Source: Mariniphaga sp041687215
GTDB taxonomy: Bacteria > Bacteroidota > Bacteroidia > Bacteroidales > Prolixibacteraceae
Direction: 5' to 3'
NCBI RefSeq assembly: GCF_041687215.1
Contig: NZ_JAWLCI010000003.1
Location: 1-64,000, forward strand
Length of the DNA stretch: 64,000 nt
Shown piece by piece: positions 16,889 to 24,971 of this stretch. Made by a program: the position numbers and the translations under genes. How positions within the stretch are numbered: the stretch's first letter is position 1; each line of letters begins with the position of its first letter. The notes under the pieces are model-generated. The model ran no database searches. It saw only the letters and a list, made by a program, of their open reading frames with translations, and had not been told where the DNA came from.

Positions 16889-18454
16889 CTAAATCTCCTC
16901 AAAACTCCATCCTTTCCTGTATTCTCGTGTCAGATAAAAATTCGCATCGGAGGCATTTGTAATTTCCTTTTTCTGCGCATTGTATTTCAGGGTTTTCCCC
17001 GACCGAAGTGCAGCCGCATACAAATTAACCGCTTCGGTTATGGGCCAGGCTTCGCGGAAACTTCCCGGAAGTTGTTCGTCACTTTTTACGGCATCGATAA
17101 ACCGTTTAATTCCGGAAACCTGAATATATGGGTCGTCAATTTTCAAATCTTCGGCCAGTTTTAAATCGCCCGAAAGCACATACGGTTCGCGCACATTAAA
17201 CGACGACGACATGATGATGCCTTTGTCGCCGGTGAACATCATTCCTTCGATAGGCAGTTCCTTGTTCTGTTCGTAAAATTCTGCCGGAACCGGTGGCCGC
17301 ATCCCGCCGTCGTAACAAATTAAATCAACCGCAGGCCTTGCACCTTTCGCCGGGTACTTAAAACGTACTTTCGATGCAAACGGAAAAGCATAATCGTTAT
17401 GCAGACGGTAAGCTGTTGCATTTTCGCGAAGTCCGCAAACATGACTCAGGTTCGGTTCAACAGCAGTCGGATTTTCCAGCTCCAGTGCTTTGAAAACCGT
17501 CCACAAACTGTAATGACCCATGTCGGCCATAGCGCCGCCGCCAAAGTCGTACCAGCCTCTGAAAACCATGTTGGTGTAATGCGGATGGTAAGGACGGGCA
17601 GCTTCCGGTCCCAGCCACAAATCCCAGTCGAAACCTTTGGGCAGTGGTGGTTTGTCAGCCGGTATTTCAGCGTATTGCGGCCACACCGGGCGGTTCGACC
17701 AGTTGTGTACCTCGCGCAGCGTTCCAATCACCCCGCCGTTTATCCAGGTTAGAATCTGTTTCATGGGGCCGTTCGATTCCCAGGGAATAAAGTGCGTAAT
17801 CACATCTGACTTTTTGGCCATTTCAATCACTTCAAATCCTTCCTGCAAGCGGTTGGCTATAGGTTTGTGCATGGTAATGTGGATACCCCGTTTTATGGCT
17901 GCGGCAGCCATCACTCCATGTAAATGGTCAGTGGCCATCACTTTCACGGCATCAATGCCTTTTACTTTTTCCAGCATTTCGCGGAAATCGGCATAGGCAG
18001 CACAACCTTTGGAACTTCCCAATGCCGATGATTTGGCGTAAAAAGCATCTACAATCTGTTTCCCGTTGTCGAGGCCGCCCGGGATTTTGTTGTCTCCACC
18101 GGGTTTCCAGTTGGGATTGTCAATGGTTTTTCTGAGTTCGTTGAGCAGCCCGTTGGGACTCCAGTCGTAATACCCGATGGCTTCCTTTTGCGGGTCGCAC
18201 ACGGCTACCACCTGTGCCTCAGGGATTTGCAACAGGGCAGGCAATTCGCGTAATCCCTGCGTTCCGGTGCCAATGTAGGCCACATTTACCTTGTCGCTGG
18301 GCGCCACGTATTTGCTGCCACCCAAAACGTGCGCTGGTACAATGGTTAAACCTACTGCTGCCGAGGTTACTCCGCCAATAAAACTGCGCCGGTTGAGTGA
18401 AAAGGTGTTGGATGGGCTTCCGGAGGTTGAACCGGAATCTGAATTTTGGTTCAT
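16889..18454 (-). CDS. Tat-exported Gfo/Idh/MocA family oxidoreductase
   Basis: This 521-residue protein has an N-terminal Ser/Asn/Gly-rich stretch, then a twin-arginine leader (LNRRSFIGGVTSAAVG) and signal cleavage near HVLGG. The Rossmann motif is AYIGTGTQG (slightly altered GxGxxG), followed by AVCDPQ, ATDHLHGVMAAAAIKRG and MHKPIANRLQEG, where the Lys-Pro is the usual dinucleotide and substrate element. The C-terminal domain has GWYDFGGGAMADMGHY, typical of the large exported subgroup. It should use NAD(P) to oxidise or epimerise a sugar. How the cofactor is supplied outside the cytoplasm is presumably co-folding before Tat export. It is distinct from the GH109-type protein at 1562-3025, which has different signature motifs. 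Confidence 0.88.
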   Translation of the reverse strand: MNQNSDSGSTSGSPSNTFSLNRRSFIGGVTSAAVGLTIVPAHVLGGSKYVAPSDKVNVAYIGTGTQGLRELPALLQIPEAQVVAVCDPQKEAIGYYDWSPNGLLNELRKTIDNPNWKPGGDNKIPGGLDNGKQIVDAFYAKSSALGSSKGCAAYADFREMLEKVKGIDAVKVMATDHLHGVMAAAAIKRGIHITMHKPIANRLQEGFEVIEMAKKSDVITHFIPWESNGPMKQILTWINGGVIGTLREVHNWSNRPVWPQYAEIPADKPPLPKGFDWDLWLGPEAARPYHPHYTNMVFRGWYDFGGGAMADMGHYSLWTVFKALELENPTAVEPNLSHVCGLRENATAYRLHNDYAFPFASKVRFKYPAKGARPAVDLICYDGGMRPPVPAEFYEQNKELPIEGMMFTGDKGIIMSSSFNVREPYVLSGDLKLAEDLKIDDPYIQVSGIKRFIDAVKSDEQLPGSFREAWPITEAVNLYAAALRSGKTLKYNAQKKEITNASDANFYLTREYRKGWSFEEI

Positions 18455-18528
18455 GGTATTCTGGTTTAGAATTATTAAAGATGTTTCCGGCTAAATTAGC
18501 GTATATTTTTAAAAATGACAACGCGCTT

Positions 18529-19320
18529 TTACAACTTTCTTTTTATCTGTTCCAGTTCCTTTTTTATGGATTTTATTTGATGATGCAAATGCTCGGTTTC
18601 GGTGGGTTCCGGTACCTCAGAAGAAATATAGTGAACGAACTTCCATACTTCGCGTATTTCAGCCAGCGGCAAATCGTAAGGGGCATATTCCGGATTGGTG
18701 GAAATCATTCGAAGCGAGCCTTTCTCTTTTAACTCATTTTTAACCTTTTTGAAAACAATTCCCTCGTTCAATGTCAAAATGATATACAGTTCATCGTTTT
18801 TTATGTCGCTCAAATCCTGTACATATTCGCCGGTTACCCAGCTTTTGTCGGGAATGGGCAGCATGGAGTCGCCCGAAACCTGGAATGTACGGTATTTTTT
18901 CTCTTTGGAAAGAAATGGCAGTTGAAAAACCGGAAGCCCCGCAATAAATTCGGGGTCGAAATAACCGGTGGTGTAACCGGCCTTTGCTTTTATTGAAACC
19001 AGCTCGATGTTGTCCTGGTTGCGGCTGTTTACGGTGGTGGTGAGCACCCGCAGCTCGTTGCCTTTTACAAACACGTCGGAGCCGTTTTCAATCAGGTACA
19101 TCTGGCTCTCCCGAAGTTTCGAAAGGTTTATCCGCAACAGCGTGTCAATGGAAATGTGAAACAGGTCGGAAAGGGCAATCAGCACGTTCACCGGCGGAAT
19201 AACCGAGCCGTTTTCGTAGTTGTTTACACCTGAACGGTTGATTTCCAGCACTTCAGCCAGTCCGCTTTGCGTAAGCCGTTTTCTTTTTCGTAAAAATCTG
19301 ATGTTGGACGACAGGTACAT
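18529..19320 (-). CDS. XRE-S24 LexA-like autoproteolytic repressor
   Basis: The protein is 263 residues. Residues 1-65 are an XRE helix-turn-helix (NIRFLRKRKRLTQSGLAEVL, NRSGVNNYENG). Residues about 105-225 are an S24 peptidase domain with a candidate Ala114-Gly115 cleavage bond (KAKAGY), nucleophile Ser152 in VSGDSMLP and general base Lys191 in VFKKV. The C-terminal about 30 residues are a charged coiled coil (HHQIKSIKKELEQIKRK). S24 repressors of this kind cleave themselves on RecA filaments after DNA damage. Position supports that role: a DNA polymerase cassette lies to its right, and matching 41-bp elements occur before both this gene and dinB. The spacing from Ala-Gly to Ser to Lys (37 and 39 residues) is close to that of LexA. 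Confidence 0.88.
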   Translation of the reverse strand: MYLSSNIRFLRKRKRLTQSGLAEVLEINRSGVNNYENGSVIPPVNVLIALSDLFHISIDTLLRINLSKLRESQMYLIENGSDVFVKGNELRVLTTTVNSRNQDNIELVSIKAKAGYTTGYFDPEFIAGLPVFQLPFLSKEKKYRTFQVSGDSMLPIPDKSWVTGEYVQDLSDIKNDELYIILTLNEGIVFKKVKNELKEKGSLRMISTNPEYAPYDLPLAEIREVWKFVHYISSEVPEPTETEHLHHQIKSIKKELEQIKRKL

Positions 19321-19339
19321 TTTGTTGTTTTTAAATTAT

Positions 19340-19380
19340 TGACTAATTTATAATCATATAATAAGATTAAGAAACAGTCA
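19340..19380. promoter_or_regulatory. Candidate S24 operator, copy 1 (upstream of the repressor gene)
   Basis: The element begins 19 bases before the repressor start codon. It opens with TGACTAATTTATAAT and ends with AGTCA, with AAGATTAAGAAAC just before the end, and has dyad-related ends (TGACT/AGTCA). A second copy at 20451-20491 has the same length, the same core and the same ends; 30 of 41 positions are identical by my hand alignment. Its placement suggests autoregulation of the repressor. Confidence 0.6.
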
Positions 19381-19443
19381 AAAATACGTTGTTTTTTTGG
19401 ATTGTGCAACAGGAATGAAGGAAACAACCTGACTTAAAATTGT

Positions 19444-19451
19444 TATATTTG
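19444..19451 (+). promoter_or_regulatory. Putative -7 box (TATATTTG) for the HEPN-MNT pair
   Basis: TATATTTG is a full match to TAnnTTTG and lies 20 bases before the HEPN start at 19472. I see no TTTG at the expected -33 position. An ATG at 19463 is followed at once by stop codons, so 19472 is the usable start. Confidence 0.45.
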
Positions 19452-19471
19452 AGTTCAAAAACAATGAATTA

Positions 19472-19879
19472 ATGAGAGACAACAAATCAAATATTGATGT
19501 TAATAAGATTGTTAAACACTGGATTGAAACATCAGACGATGACTTTAATACAATGTTGACTTTATATAATTCAAAATCATACGGGTGGTCATTGTTTCTC
19601 GGACATATTTCAACTGAGAAATTACTTAAAGCCCTCTATGTTAAGAAATTTAAAGAACATGCCCCATTTACCCATAATTTATATAGGTTGGGTGAGTTAA
19701 TTGGATTGGAAATGTCGGATGAATTTTCTGACTGGCTTGACGAGATTACATCGTTTAACCTGAATGCCAGATACGATGATTACAAAAAGGAGTTTTACAG
19801 TTTGTGTACTCCTGATTACACCCAAAACTGGATTGAGAAAATAAAAATTATTCGGACATGGATAAAAGAGATGCTCTAG
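19472..19879 (+). CDS. HEPN domain protein (partner of adjacent nucleotidyltransferase)
   Basis: This 135-residue all-alpha protein matches the small HEPN family (PF05168 type): VKHWIETSDDDFNTM, SYGWSLFLGHISTEKLLKALY, PFTHNLYRLGEL and SFNLNARYDDYKKEF are the four helical signatures. HEPN proteins paired with minimal nucleotidyltransferases form toxin-antitoxin or related two-gene modules. The catalytic R-X4-6-H motif of RNase-active HEPN toxins is not visible here, so this member may be non-nucleolytic. It overlaps the MNT gene by 22 bases (19858-19879), which implies translational coupling. The module sits inside a damage-tolerance island, between the S24 repressor and dinB. Confidence 0.85.
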   Translation: MRDNKSNIDVNKIVKHWIETSDDDFNTMLTLYNSKSYGWSLFLGHISTEKLLKALYVKKFKEHAPFTHNLYRLGELIGLEMSDEFSDWLDEITSFNLNARYDDYKKEFYSLCTPDYTQNWIEKIKIIRTWIKEML

Positions 19880-20178
19880 ATATAGCTGCAAAATATGCAA
19901 ATGCTGTAAAGTCAAAATATGATTTTGTAAAAATTATTCTTTTTGGCTCTTATGCAAAGGGCAACTACAATGAGGATAGCGATATTGATATTGCCGTGAT
20001 TTTAAAAGATTACAGCAATCTGATTGATATACAATTGGATTTGATGAGACTAAGAAGGAAAATTGACAGTCGGATTGAGCCACATCCTTTCAGAGAAAAA
20101 GATTTCGAAGCAACCAATCCGATAGTAAATGAGATTATTAAATACGGACAAGATATTGAAATCAATGTGGCCAAATAA
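19858..20178 (+). CDS. MNT-type minimal nucleotidyltransferase
   Basis: The protein is 106 residues and a pol-beta-fold minimal nucleotidyltransferase. The signature GSYAKGNYNEDSDIDIAVI shows GSxAxG and DxD in the canonical spacing, so the metal-binding Asp pair is intact. A third acidic position probably lies in RRKIDSRIEPH. In HEPN-MNT systems the nucleotidyltransferase neutralises HEPN, in known cases by adding nucleotides to the partner. The start at 19858 lies within the end of the HEPN gene (ATGGATAAAAGAG). No third gene of the module is evident downstream. Confidence 0.88.
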   Translation: MDKRDALDIAAKYANAVKSKYDFVKIILFGSYAKGNYNEDSDIDIAVILKDYSNLIDIQLDLMRLRRKIDSRIEPHPFREKDFEATNPIVNEIIKYGQDIEINVAK

Positions 20179-20450
20179 ACAGAACCTCTGAGCAGTCGGC
20201 ATGACCGACCCGTCGATGAATTTCAGCCAGCAATCAGGACTGTCAGCACTTAAATGGTTCAAACAGTCTTTAAAAGTTATGGTTGAATTGCGGACAGAAA
20301 AAAACCTTATTTCCATTTCCTTACCTTAGTAATCAGGCCAATTCATACACCCCTGACCTTATTATCTTCTTTAAGAAATCGAACCAACCGGCGAGTCTTT
20401 CTATGTTGTAATCTGTTTTACACTTCAATTTTTTGCCATTTCCAAACTAA
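20179..20450. other. Gene-free spacer before the dinB operator
   Basis: About 270 bases between the MNT gene and the second operator hold no convincing gene. A short hairpin GTCGG-CATGA-CCGAC lies near 20196-20210. On the minus strand, 20333-20446 stays open for 37 codons without a start, and the translation looks protein-like (for example LAGWFDFLKKIIRSG). It could be the tail of a decayed gene. Confidence 0.4.
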
Positions 20451-20491
20451 TGACTAATTTATAATTGCTAATTTAGATTGAAATATAGTCA
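20451..20491. promoter_or_regulatory. Candidate S24 operator, copy 2 (upstream of dinB-dnaE)
   Basis: It is the same 41-bp layout as at 19340-19380: TGACTAATTTATAAT, then a variable middle, TTTAGATTGAAAT and a terminal AGTCA. It ends 52 bases before the dinB start codon, where a repressor would block the promoter. CTAATTT also recurs inside this copy, at 20454 and 20468. Confidence 0.6.
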
Positions 20492-20543
20492 AATTTTGTG
20501 GCAGAAACCAGAAAGATAACGGATTGGACGGGAGGAAAACAAA

Positions 20544-21707
20544 ATGCAGTTTCAGGACAGAACGATTGTACACATGGATTTGGATACCTTTTTTGTGTCG
20601 GTTGAGCGGTTAATCGATTCAACCCTGGAAGGCAAGCCTGTTATTATTGGCGGGCTTTCCGACCGCGGGGTGGTGGCCAGTTGCAGCTACGAGGCCCGGC
20701 AGTTTGGCGTGTATTCGGCCATGCCCATGAAAATGGCGCTGAACCTTTGCCGCGATGCCACCGTCATCAGGGGCGACATGGATTTGTACAGCAAATACTC
20801 GCGGCTGGTAACCGATATTATTGCTGAAAAGGCGCCACTTTACGAAAAAGCTTCGGTTGACGAACATTACCTCGACATTACCGGAATAGACCGGTTCTGG
20901 GGGGCGCTGAAATGGACACATGAATTGCGGCAGGCCATTATCCGCGAAACCGGGTTGCCCATCTCCTACGGATTGTCAGTAAACAAAACCGTTTCGAAAA
21001 TTGCCACCGGCGAAGCCAAACCCAATGGCGAAAAAGAGGTGGACCGGGCAAATGTGCAATCGTTTCTGAACCCGCTTTCCATTAAAAAAATTCCGATGAT
21101 TGGCCCGAAAACCTACCAGCTTTTGCGGTCGATGGGCGTGGGCAACATTGCAACGTTGAGCGCTATTCCGGTGGAAATGCTGGAAAGCGTGCTGGGAAAA
21201 AACGGCATTGAAATCTGGCGACGGGCCAACGGCATCGATTTCAGTCCGGTGGTTCCTTATTCCGAAGAAAAATCCATGAGCTCGGAACGCACCTTTGAAA
21301 CCGATACCATCGACGTGCAGATGCTGGAGCGCCTGCTCACCACCATGACCGAAAAACTCTGTTTTAAACTGCGCAAAAAAGAGAAGCTGGCCTCGGTGGT
21401 CACCGTAAAAATACGGTACGCCAACTACGACACGCACACCCTGCAACAGAAAATGGCCTACACCGCTTTCGACCATACGCTGATTGAAACGGCCCGGTCG
21501 CTTTTCCGGCGGCTTTACCAGCGACGCATGCTGGTGCGGCTCATTGGCGTAAAACTGGGCGGATTGGTGCACGGCGCCCAGCAACTGAACCTGTTCGAAA
21601 ACAACGAAAAGCAAGTGAAACTGTACCTGTCGATGGATAAAATCAGGCGCCGCTACGGGGTTGAACTTATTCAACGGGCTTCGGGAGTTTTGTATAAAAA
21701 AAAGTAA
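20544..21707 (+). CDS. dinB: Y-family translesion DNA polymerase (Pol IV/DinB-like)
   Basis: The protein is 387 residues. The catalytic carboxylates are Asp12 (VHMDLDTFFVSVE) and Asp106-Glu107 (SVDEHYLDITG). Other Y-family blocks are SCSYEARQFGVYSAMPM and GLSVNKTVSKIATGEAKP, and helix-hairpin-helix IPMIGPKTYQLLRSMG. A beta-clamp-binding motif QLNLF is at 347-351, near the C-terminus. Such enzymes copy across damaged bases with low fidelity. Its start is 53 bases after the second candidate operator. The dnaE gene begins 2 bases after its stop, so the two polymerases form one operon, comparable to the imuB-dnaE2 mutagenesis cassettes of other phyla. No imuA-like recombinase is present nearby. 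Confidence 0.93.
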   Translation: MQFQDRTIVHMDLDTFFVSVERLIDSTLEGKPVIIGGLSDRGVVASCSYEARQFGVYSAMPMKMALNLCRDATVIRGDMDLYSKYSRLVTDIIAEKAPLYEKASVDEHYLDITGIDRFWGALKWTHELRQAIIRETGLPISYGLSVNKTVSKIATGEAKPNGEKEVDRANVQSFLNPLSIKKIPMIGPKTYQLLRSMGVGNIATLSAIPVEMLESVLGKNGIEIWRRANGIDFSPVVPYSEEKSMSSERTFETDTIDVQMLERLLTTMTEKLCFKLRKKEKLASVVTVKIRYANYDTHTLQQKMAYTAFDHTLIETARSLFRRLYQRRMLVRLIGVKLGGLVHGAQQLNLFENNEKQVKLYLSMDKIRRRYGVELIQRASGVLYKKK

Positions 21708-21709
21708 CT

Positions 21710-24649
21710 ATGTATCTGAATGTCCATTCATATTTCAGCCTGCGCTACGGAACGCTCAAAATTGAAGAGCTGCTGGCACTTGCCCGGCAAAACGGCGTGG
21801 AAGTCATGGCACTTACCGATATCAACACTACCATGGGCATTCCGGAATTTGTAAAAAAAGCTGCCGAAGCGGGCATAAAACCCGTTGCCGGTATGGAAAT
21901 TCGGAACGGTGATGAATTGCTGTGTATCGCTTTGGCAAAAAACAACACCGGATTTAAAGAGTTGAACGATTACATCTCCTGGCACAACCTGAACAAAAAG
22001 GAATTTTCCATCGAAGGCTGGCCGTTTAGTCATGTGGCGGTGATTTACCCGTTTGGGCTGAAAAAGCCGCGTGAGTTGAAAGATTACGAATTTACCGGTA
22101 TAAAACCCGGGCAGGTGAACCGGCTCATCACTTCCGAATACCGCAATTTTCAAGATAAATTGCTGGTTTGGCAGCCGGTGACGTTTCGCAACCAGACGGG
22201 CTGGTTTCTTCACAAAAGTCTGCGGGCCATCGGGCACAACACGCTTATCAGCAAGCTGCAGCCTAGTCAGTTTGCCGGTCAGGATGAAATAATGGTTCCG
22301 TCCGCCTTGCTGAAAAGTGCTTTTGAACAGTATCCGGCCATTCTGAAAAACACCGAAAAATTATTAAATGAATGCACCATCGGTTTTGAGTTTTCTGTCA
22401 TAAAAAACAAAAAAACGTTCAGTCAGTCGGCTTACGACGATAAGCTGTTGCTGGAAAAACTGGCCATGGACGGCATGGTTTACCGCTACGGAAAAAACAA
22501 TCCGCTGGCACGGGAGCGGGTGCAACACGAACTGCAAATCATCGACAAGCTCGGGTTCTCGGCCTATTTTCTCATCGCATGGGACATCATCCGTTACAGC
22601 ATGTCGCGCGGGTTTTACCACGTGGGGCGGGGAAGCGGCGCCAACAGCGTGGTGGCCTACTGCCTCCGGATTACCGATGTGGACCCCATCAAACTCAACC
22701 TCTATTTCGAACGGTTTCTGAATCCCAAACGAAGCAGTCCGCCCGATTTCGACATCGACTACTCGTGGCGCGACCGCGATGAGGTGCAGGATTACATTTT
22801 TAAACGGTACGGAAGGGAACACACTGCCCTGCTGGGAGCCACCTCCACGTTTAAAAACCGGTCAATTATGCGCGAGCTGGGGAAAGTGTTCGGGCTGCCC
22901 AAAGAGGAAATTGACCTGCTGGTGAACGACCCCGAAAACGACTACAATAAAAACAATATTACAGCGCTCATTACCACGCTGAGTAGTCAGATGAAGGAAT
23001 TTCCCAACCTGCGTACCATTCATGCCGGGGGAATTCTAATTTCGGAAAAACCCATTACCTGTTACACTGCGCTTGACCTGCCGCCCAAAGGGTTTCCCAC
23101 CACCCACTGGGATATGTACATTGCCGAAGAAATGGGGTTCGAAAAACTGGACATTCTGAGCCAGCGCGGCATCGGGCACATCAAGGAAGCCGTGGAAATT
23201 ATCAGCGAAAATCGCGGCGAGGAGGTTGATATTCACCGGGTAGATAAATTTTTCGAAGATGAAAAAGTAAAACAGCAGCTCAAAACCGGTGAAACCAACG
23301 GCTGTTTTTACATTGAAAGTCCGGCCATGCGCGGATTGCTGAAGAAATTGAAATGCAGCGACTACATTACGCTGGTGGCGGCCAGCTCCATCATCCGGCC
23401 GGGTGTGGCCAAATCGGGTATGATGAAAGAGTACATCCGGCGGTTTCACAATCCCGATAAATTTGAATACATCCACCCGGTGATGAAGGAACAACTGGCC
23501 GAAACTTATGGCGTGATGGTTTACCAGGAGGACGTGATTAAGGTGGCGCACCATTTTGCCGGGCTCGATTTGGCCGAAGCTGATGTGCTGCGCCGGGCCA
23601 TGTCGGGCAAATATCGCTCGCTAAAGGAGTTCAGCCGCATCGAGGAGAAATATTTTGTCAACTGCAAAAAGCGGGGGTATCCCGAAAATATTTCGCGGGA
23701 GGTTTGGCGGCAGATTGAGTCGTTTGCCGGCTACTCTTTTTCCAAAGCGCACTCGGCGTCGTACGCGGTGGAAAGTTTCCAGAGCCTTTACCTGAAAGCG
23801 CACTATCCGCTGGAGTTTCAGGTGGCGGTTATTAACAATTTCGGCGGGTTTTATTCTGCGTGGGTTTATGTGAACGAAGCCCGGCGGAAAGGCGCCACCA
23901 TTGAGCTGCCGTGTGTGAACAACAGCAACAATGCCACGTGCATTACCGGCACAACCATTTACCTGGGATTTGTGCACGTGCAAAACCTGGAGCAAACCAC
24001 CATCAACCTGATTGTAAGCGAACGAAACTGCCACGGTCCGTACCGTTCGCTTGCCGATTTTACAGAACGGGTGCCGGTTTCCAAAGAGCAATTGGTACTG
24101 CTCATCCGGCTGGGGGCGTTCCGGTTTACCGGAAAGGAAAAATCGAACCTGCTGTGGGAGGCCCACTTACTGCTGAAAAAACCGGCAAAAACAGCCACAT
24201 CGTTTGCCCTGTTTCAGGCGCCGGCCAGAAATTTCAGCTTGCCCCAACTTCAGCACGAAAAACTGGAAGATGCGTACGACGAAATCGAACTGCTGGGTTT
24301 TCCGGTGAGCATGAACATTTTCGACATGCTGCAAACCGGTTTCCGGGGCGAAATTCAGGCTAAAGATTTAATGCACCATTTGGGAAAAAAGGTGCGGATG
24401 CTCGGGCGGCTGGTTACTATAAAATGCGTGCACACGGTAAAAAAGGAGATTATGCATTTTGGCACGTTCCTCGATTCCACCGGCGAGTTTTTCGATACGG
24501 TACATTTTCCGCAGTCGCTGAAAAATTACCCGTTCCGCGGCGACGGCATTTACCTGGTACTGGGCAAAGTGGTGGAGGAATTCGGGTTCCCTTCGCTGGA
24601 AGTGGAAAAGATGGCGAAACTGCCATACAGGCCCAGTCCCAAAGCGTGA
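21710..24649 (+). CDS. Short C-family DNA polymerase (DnaE/ImuC-like alpha subunit)
   Basis: At 979 residues this is shorter than the replicative alpha subunit (about 1160 in E. coli, often over 1200 in Bacteroidota). In order: PHP domain (LNVHSYFSLRYGTLKIEELL, split at the turn, ALTDINTTMGIPEF), C-family palm with GRGSGANSVVAYCL and PDFDID (Asp346, 348 and 350), fingers with MVYQEDVIKVAHHFAG and FSKAHSASYAVESFQ, a helix-hairpin-helix region and an OB fold (KVRMLGRLVTIKCVHT). Translation is probably coupled to dinB, since only 2 bases separate them. The context and size point to the error-prone DnaE2/ImuC role, extending from lesions inserted by the Y-family enzyme. The genome's main dnaE should be elsewhere. 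Confidence 0.9.
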   Translation: MYLNVHSYFSLRYGTLKIEELLALARQNGVEVMALTDINTTMGIPEFVKKAAEAGIKPVAGMEIRNGDELLCIALAKNNTGFKELNDYISWHNLNKKEFSIEGWPFSHVAVIYPFGLKKPRELKDYEFTGIKPGQVNRLITSEYRNFQDKLLVWQPVTFRNQTGWFLHKSLRAIGHNTLISKLQPSQFAGQDEIMVPSALLKSAFEQYPAILKNTEKLLNECTIGFEFSVIKNKKTFSQSAYDDKLLLEKLAMDGMVYRYGKNNPLARERVQHELQIIDKLGFSAYFLIAWDIIRYSMSRGFYHVGRGSGANSVVAYCLRITDVDPIKLNLYFERFLNPKRSSPPDFDIDYSWRDRDEVQDYIFKRYGREHTALLGATSTFKNRSIMRELGKVFGLPKEEIDLLVNDPENDYNKNNITALITTLSSQMKEFPNLRTIHAGGILISEKPITCYTALDLPPKGFPTTHWDMYIAEEMGFEKLDILSQRGIGHIKEAVEIISENRGEEVDIHRVDKFFEDEKVKQQLKTGETNGCFYIESPAMRGLLKKLKCSDYITLVAASSIIRPGVAKSGMMKEYIRRFHNPDKFEYIHPVMKEQLAETYGVMVYQEDVIKVAHHFAGLDLAEADVLRRAMSGKYRSLKEFSRIEEKYFVNCKKRGYPENISREVWRQIESFAGYSFSKAHSASYAVESFQSLYLKAHYPLEFQVAVINNFGGFYSAWVYVNEARRKGATIELPCVNNSNNATCITGTTIYLGFVHVQNLEQTTINLIVSERNCHGPYRSLADFTERVPVSKEQLVLLIRLGAFRFTGKEKSNLLWEAHLLLKKPAKTATSFALFQAPARNFSLPQLQHEKLEDAYDEIELLGFPVSMNIFDMLQTGFRGEIQAKDLMHHLGKKVRMLGRLVTIKCVHTVKKEIMHFGTFLDSTGEFFDTVHFPQSLKNYPFRGDGIYLVLGKVVEEFGFPSLEVEKMAKLPYRPSPKA

Positions 24650-24720
24650 AAATGATGAGTTCGGTTTCATAAATTTTCATAAATTTGTGATTCAACAATA
24701 TTACAGGTAAATAGAAAACA

Positions 24721-24918
24721 ATGTCACAAGAAAATTTCATAGTAGATAAAAAGGGGCGCAAAATTGCTGTTCAAATTCCGGTCAGTGTTTATGAAAAACT
24801 CATTGCTGATTCCGAAGAGTTGGACGACATCAAAGAATACCGCAATGCCAAAAAGCATAAAGGTGAACCGATTCCTTTCAACCAGGCATTTAAAGAGATT
24901 GAAAACGGGTTGGGATGA
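24721..24918 (+). CDS. RelB/Phd-like antitoxin (orphan)
   Basis: This is a 65-residue acidic-tailed protein: DKKGRKIAVQIPVSVYEKL is a short beta strand and helix of a DNA-binding antitoxin, and EPIPFNQAFKEIE is the usual toxin-binding tail of RelB-type antitoxins paired with RelE/ParE. A -7-like box TAAATTTG lies at 24680-24687. It starts 71 bases after dnaE. Its normal partner should follow with an ATGA overlap, and does so only as an 18-codon stub. Assignment is from pattern memory, so the exact antitoxin family is uncertain. Confidence 0.7.
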   Translation: MSQENFIVDKKGRKIAVQIPVSVYEKLIADSEELDDIKEYRNAKKHKGEPIPFNQAFKEIENGLG

Positions 24919-24971
24919 GGTATCGAATTTATATTGAACGATATGCCCAAAAGCAAATTCTGAATTTTTAA
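24915..24971 (+). pseudogene. Truncated RelE/ParE-like toxin remnant
   Basis: The ATG at 24915 overlaps the antitoxin stop as ATGA. The open frame encodes MRYRIYIERYAQKQILNF and then stops at 24969-24971. The sequence looks like the first strand and helix of a RelE/ParE toxin (M-Y-I-x-hydrophobic, then A-x-K/R-x-I/L). A complete toxin is about 90-100 residues. Sequence beyond the stop belongs to the end of the convergent SRAP gene, whose stop overlaps by 4 bases, so the rest of the toxin is absent. Confidence 0.6.

Noticed and set aside
20050..20316. 88-codon minus-strand frame overlapping the MNT gene
   Set aside because: It covers the 3' half of a well-supported gene and has no recognisable domain.
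20333..20446. 37-codon minus-strand frame in the MNT-dinB spacer with a protein-like translation
   Set aside because: No start codon, no family match that I recognise and too short. It is kept only as a possible remnant within the spacer entry.
20976..21674. 232-codon minus-strand frame opposite dinB
   Set aside because: It is His/Phe-rich with no recognisable motif and lies entirely inside dinB.
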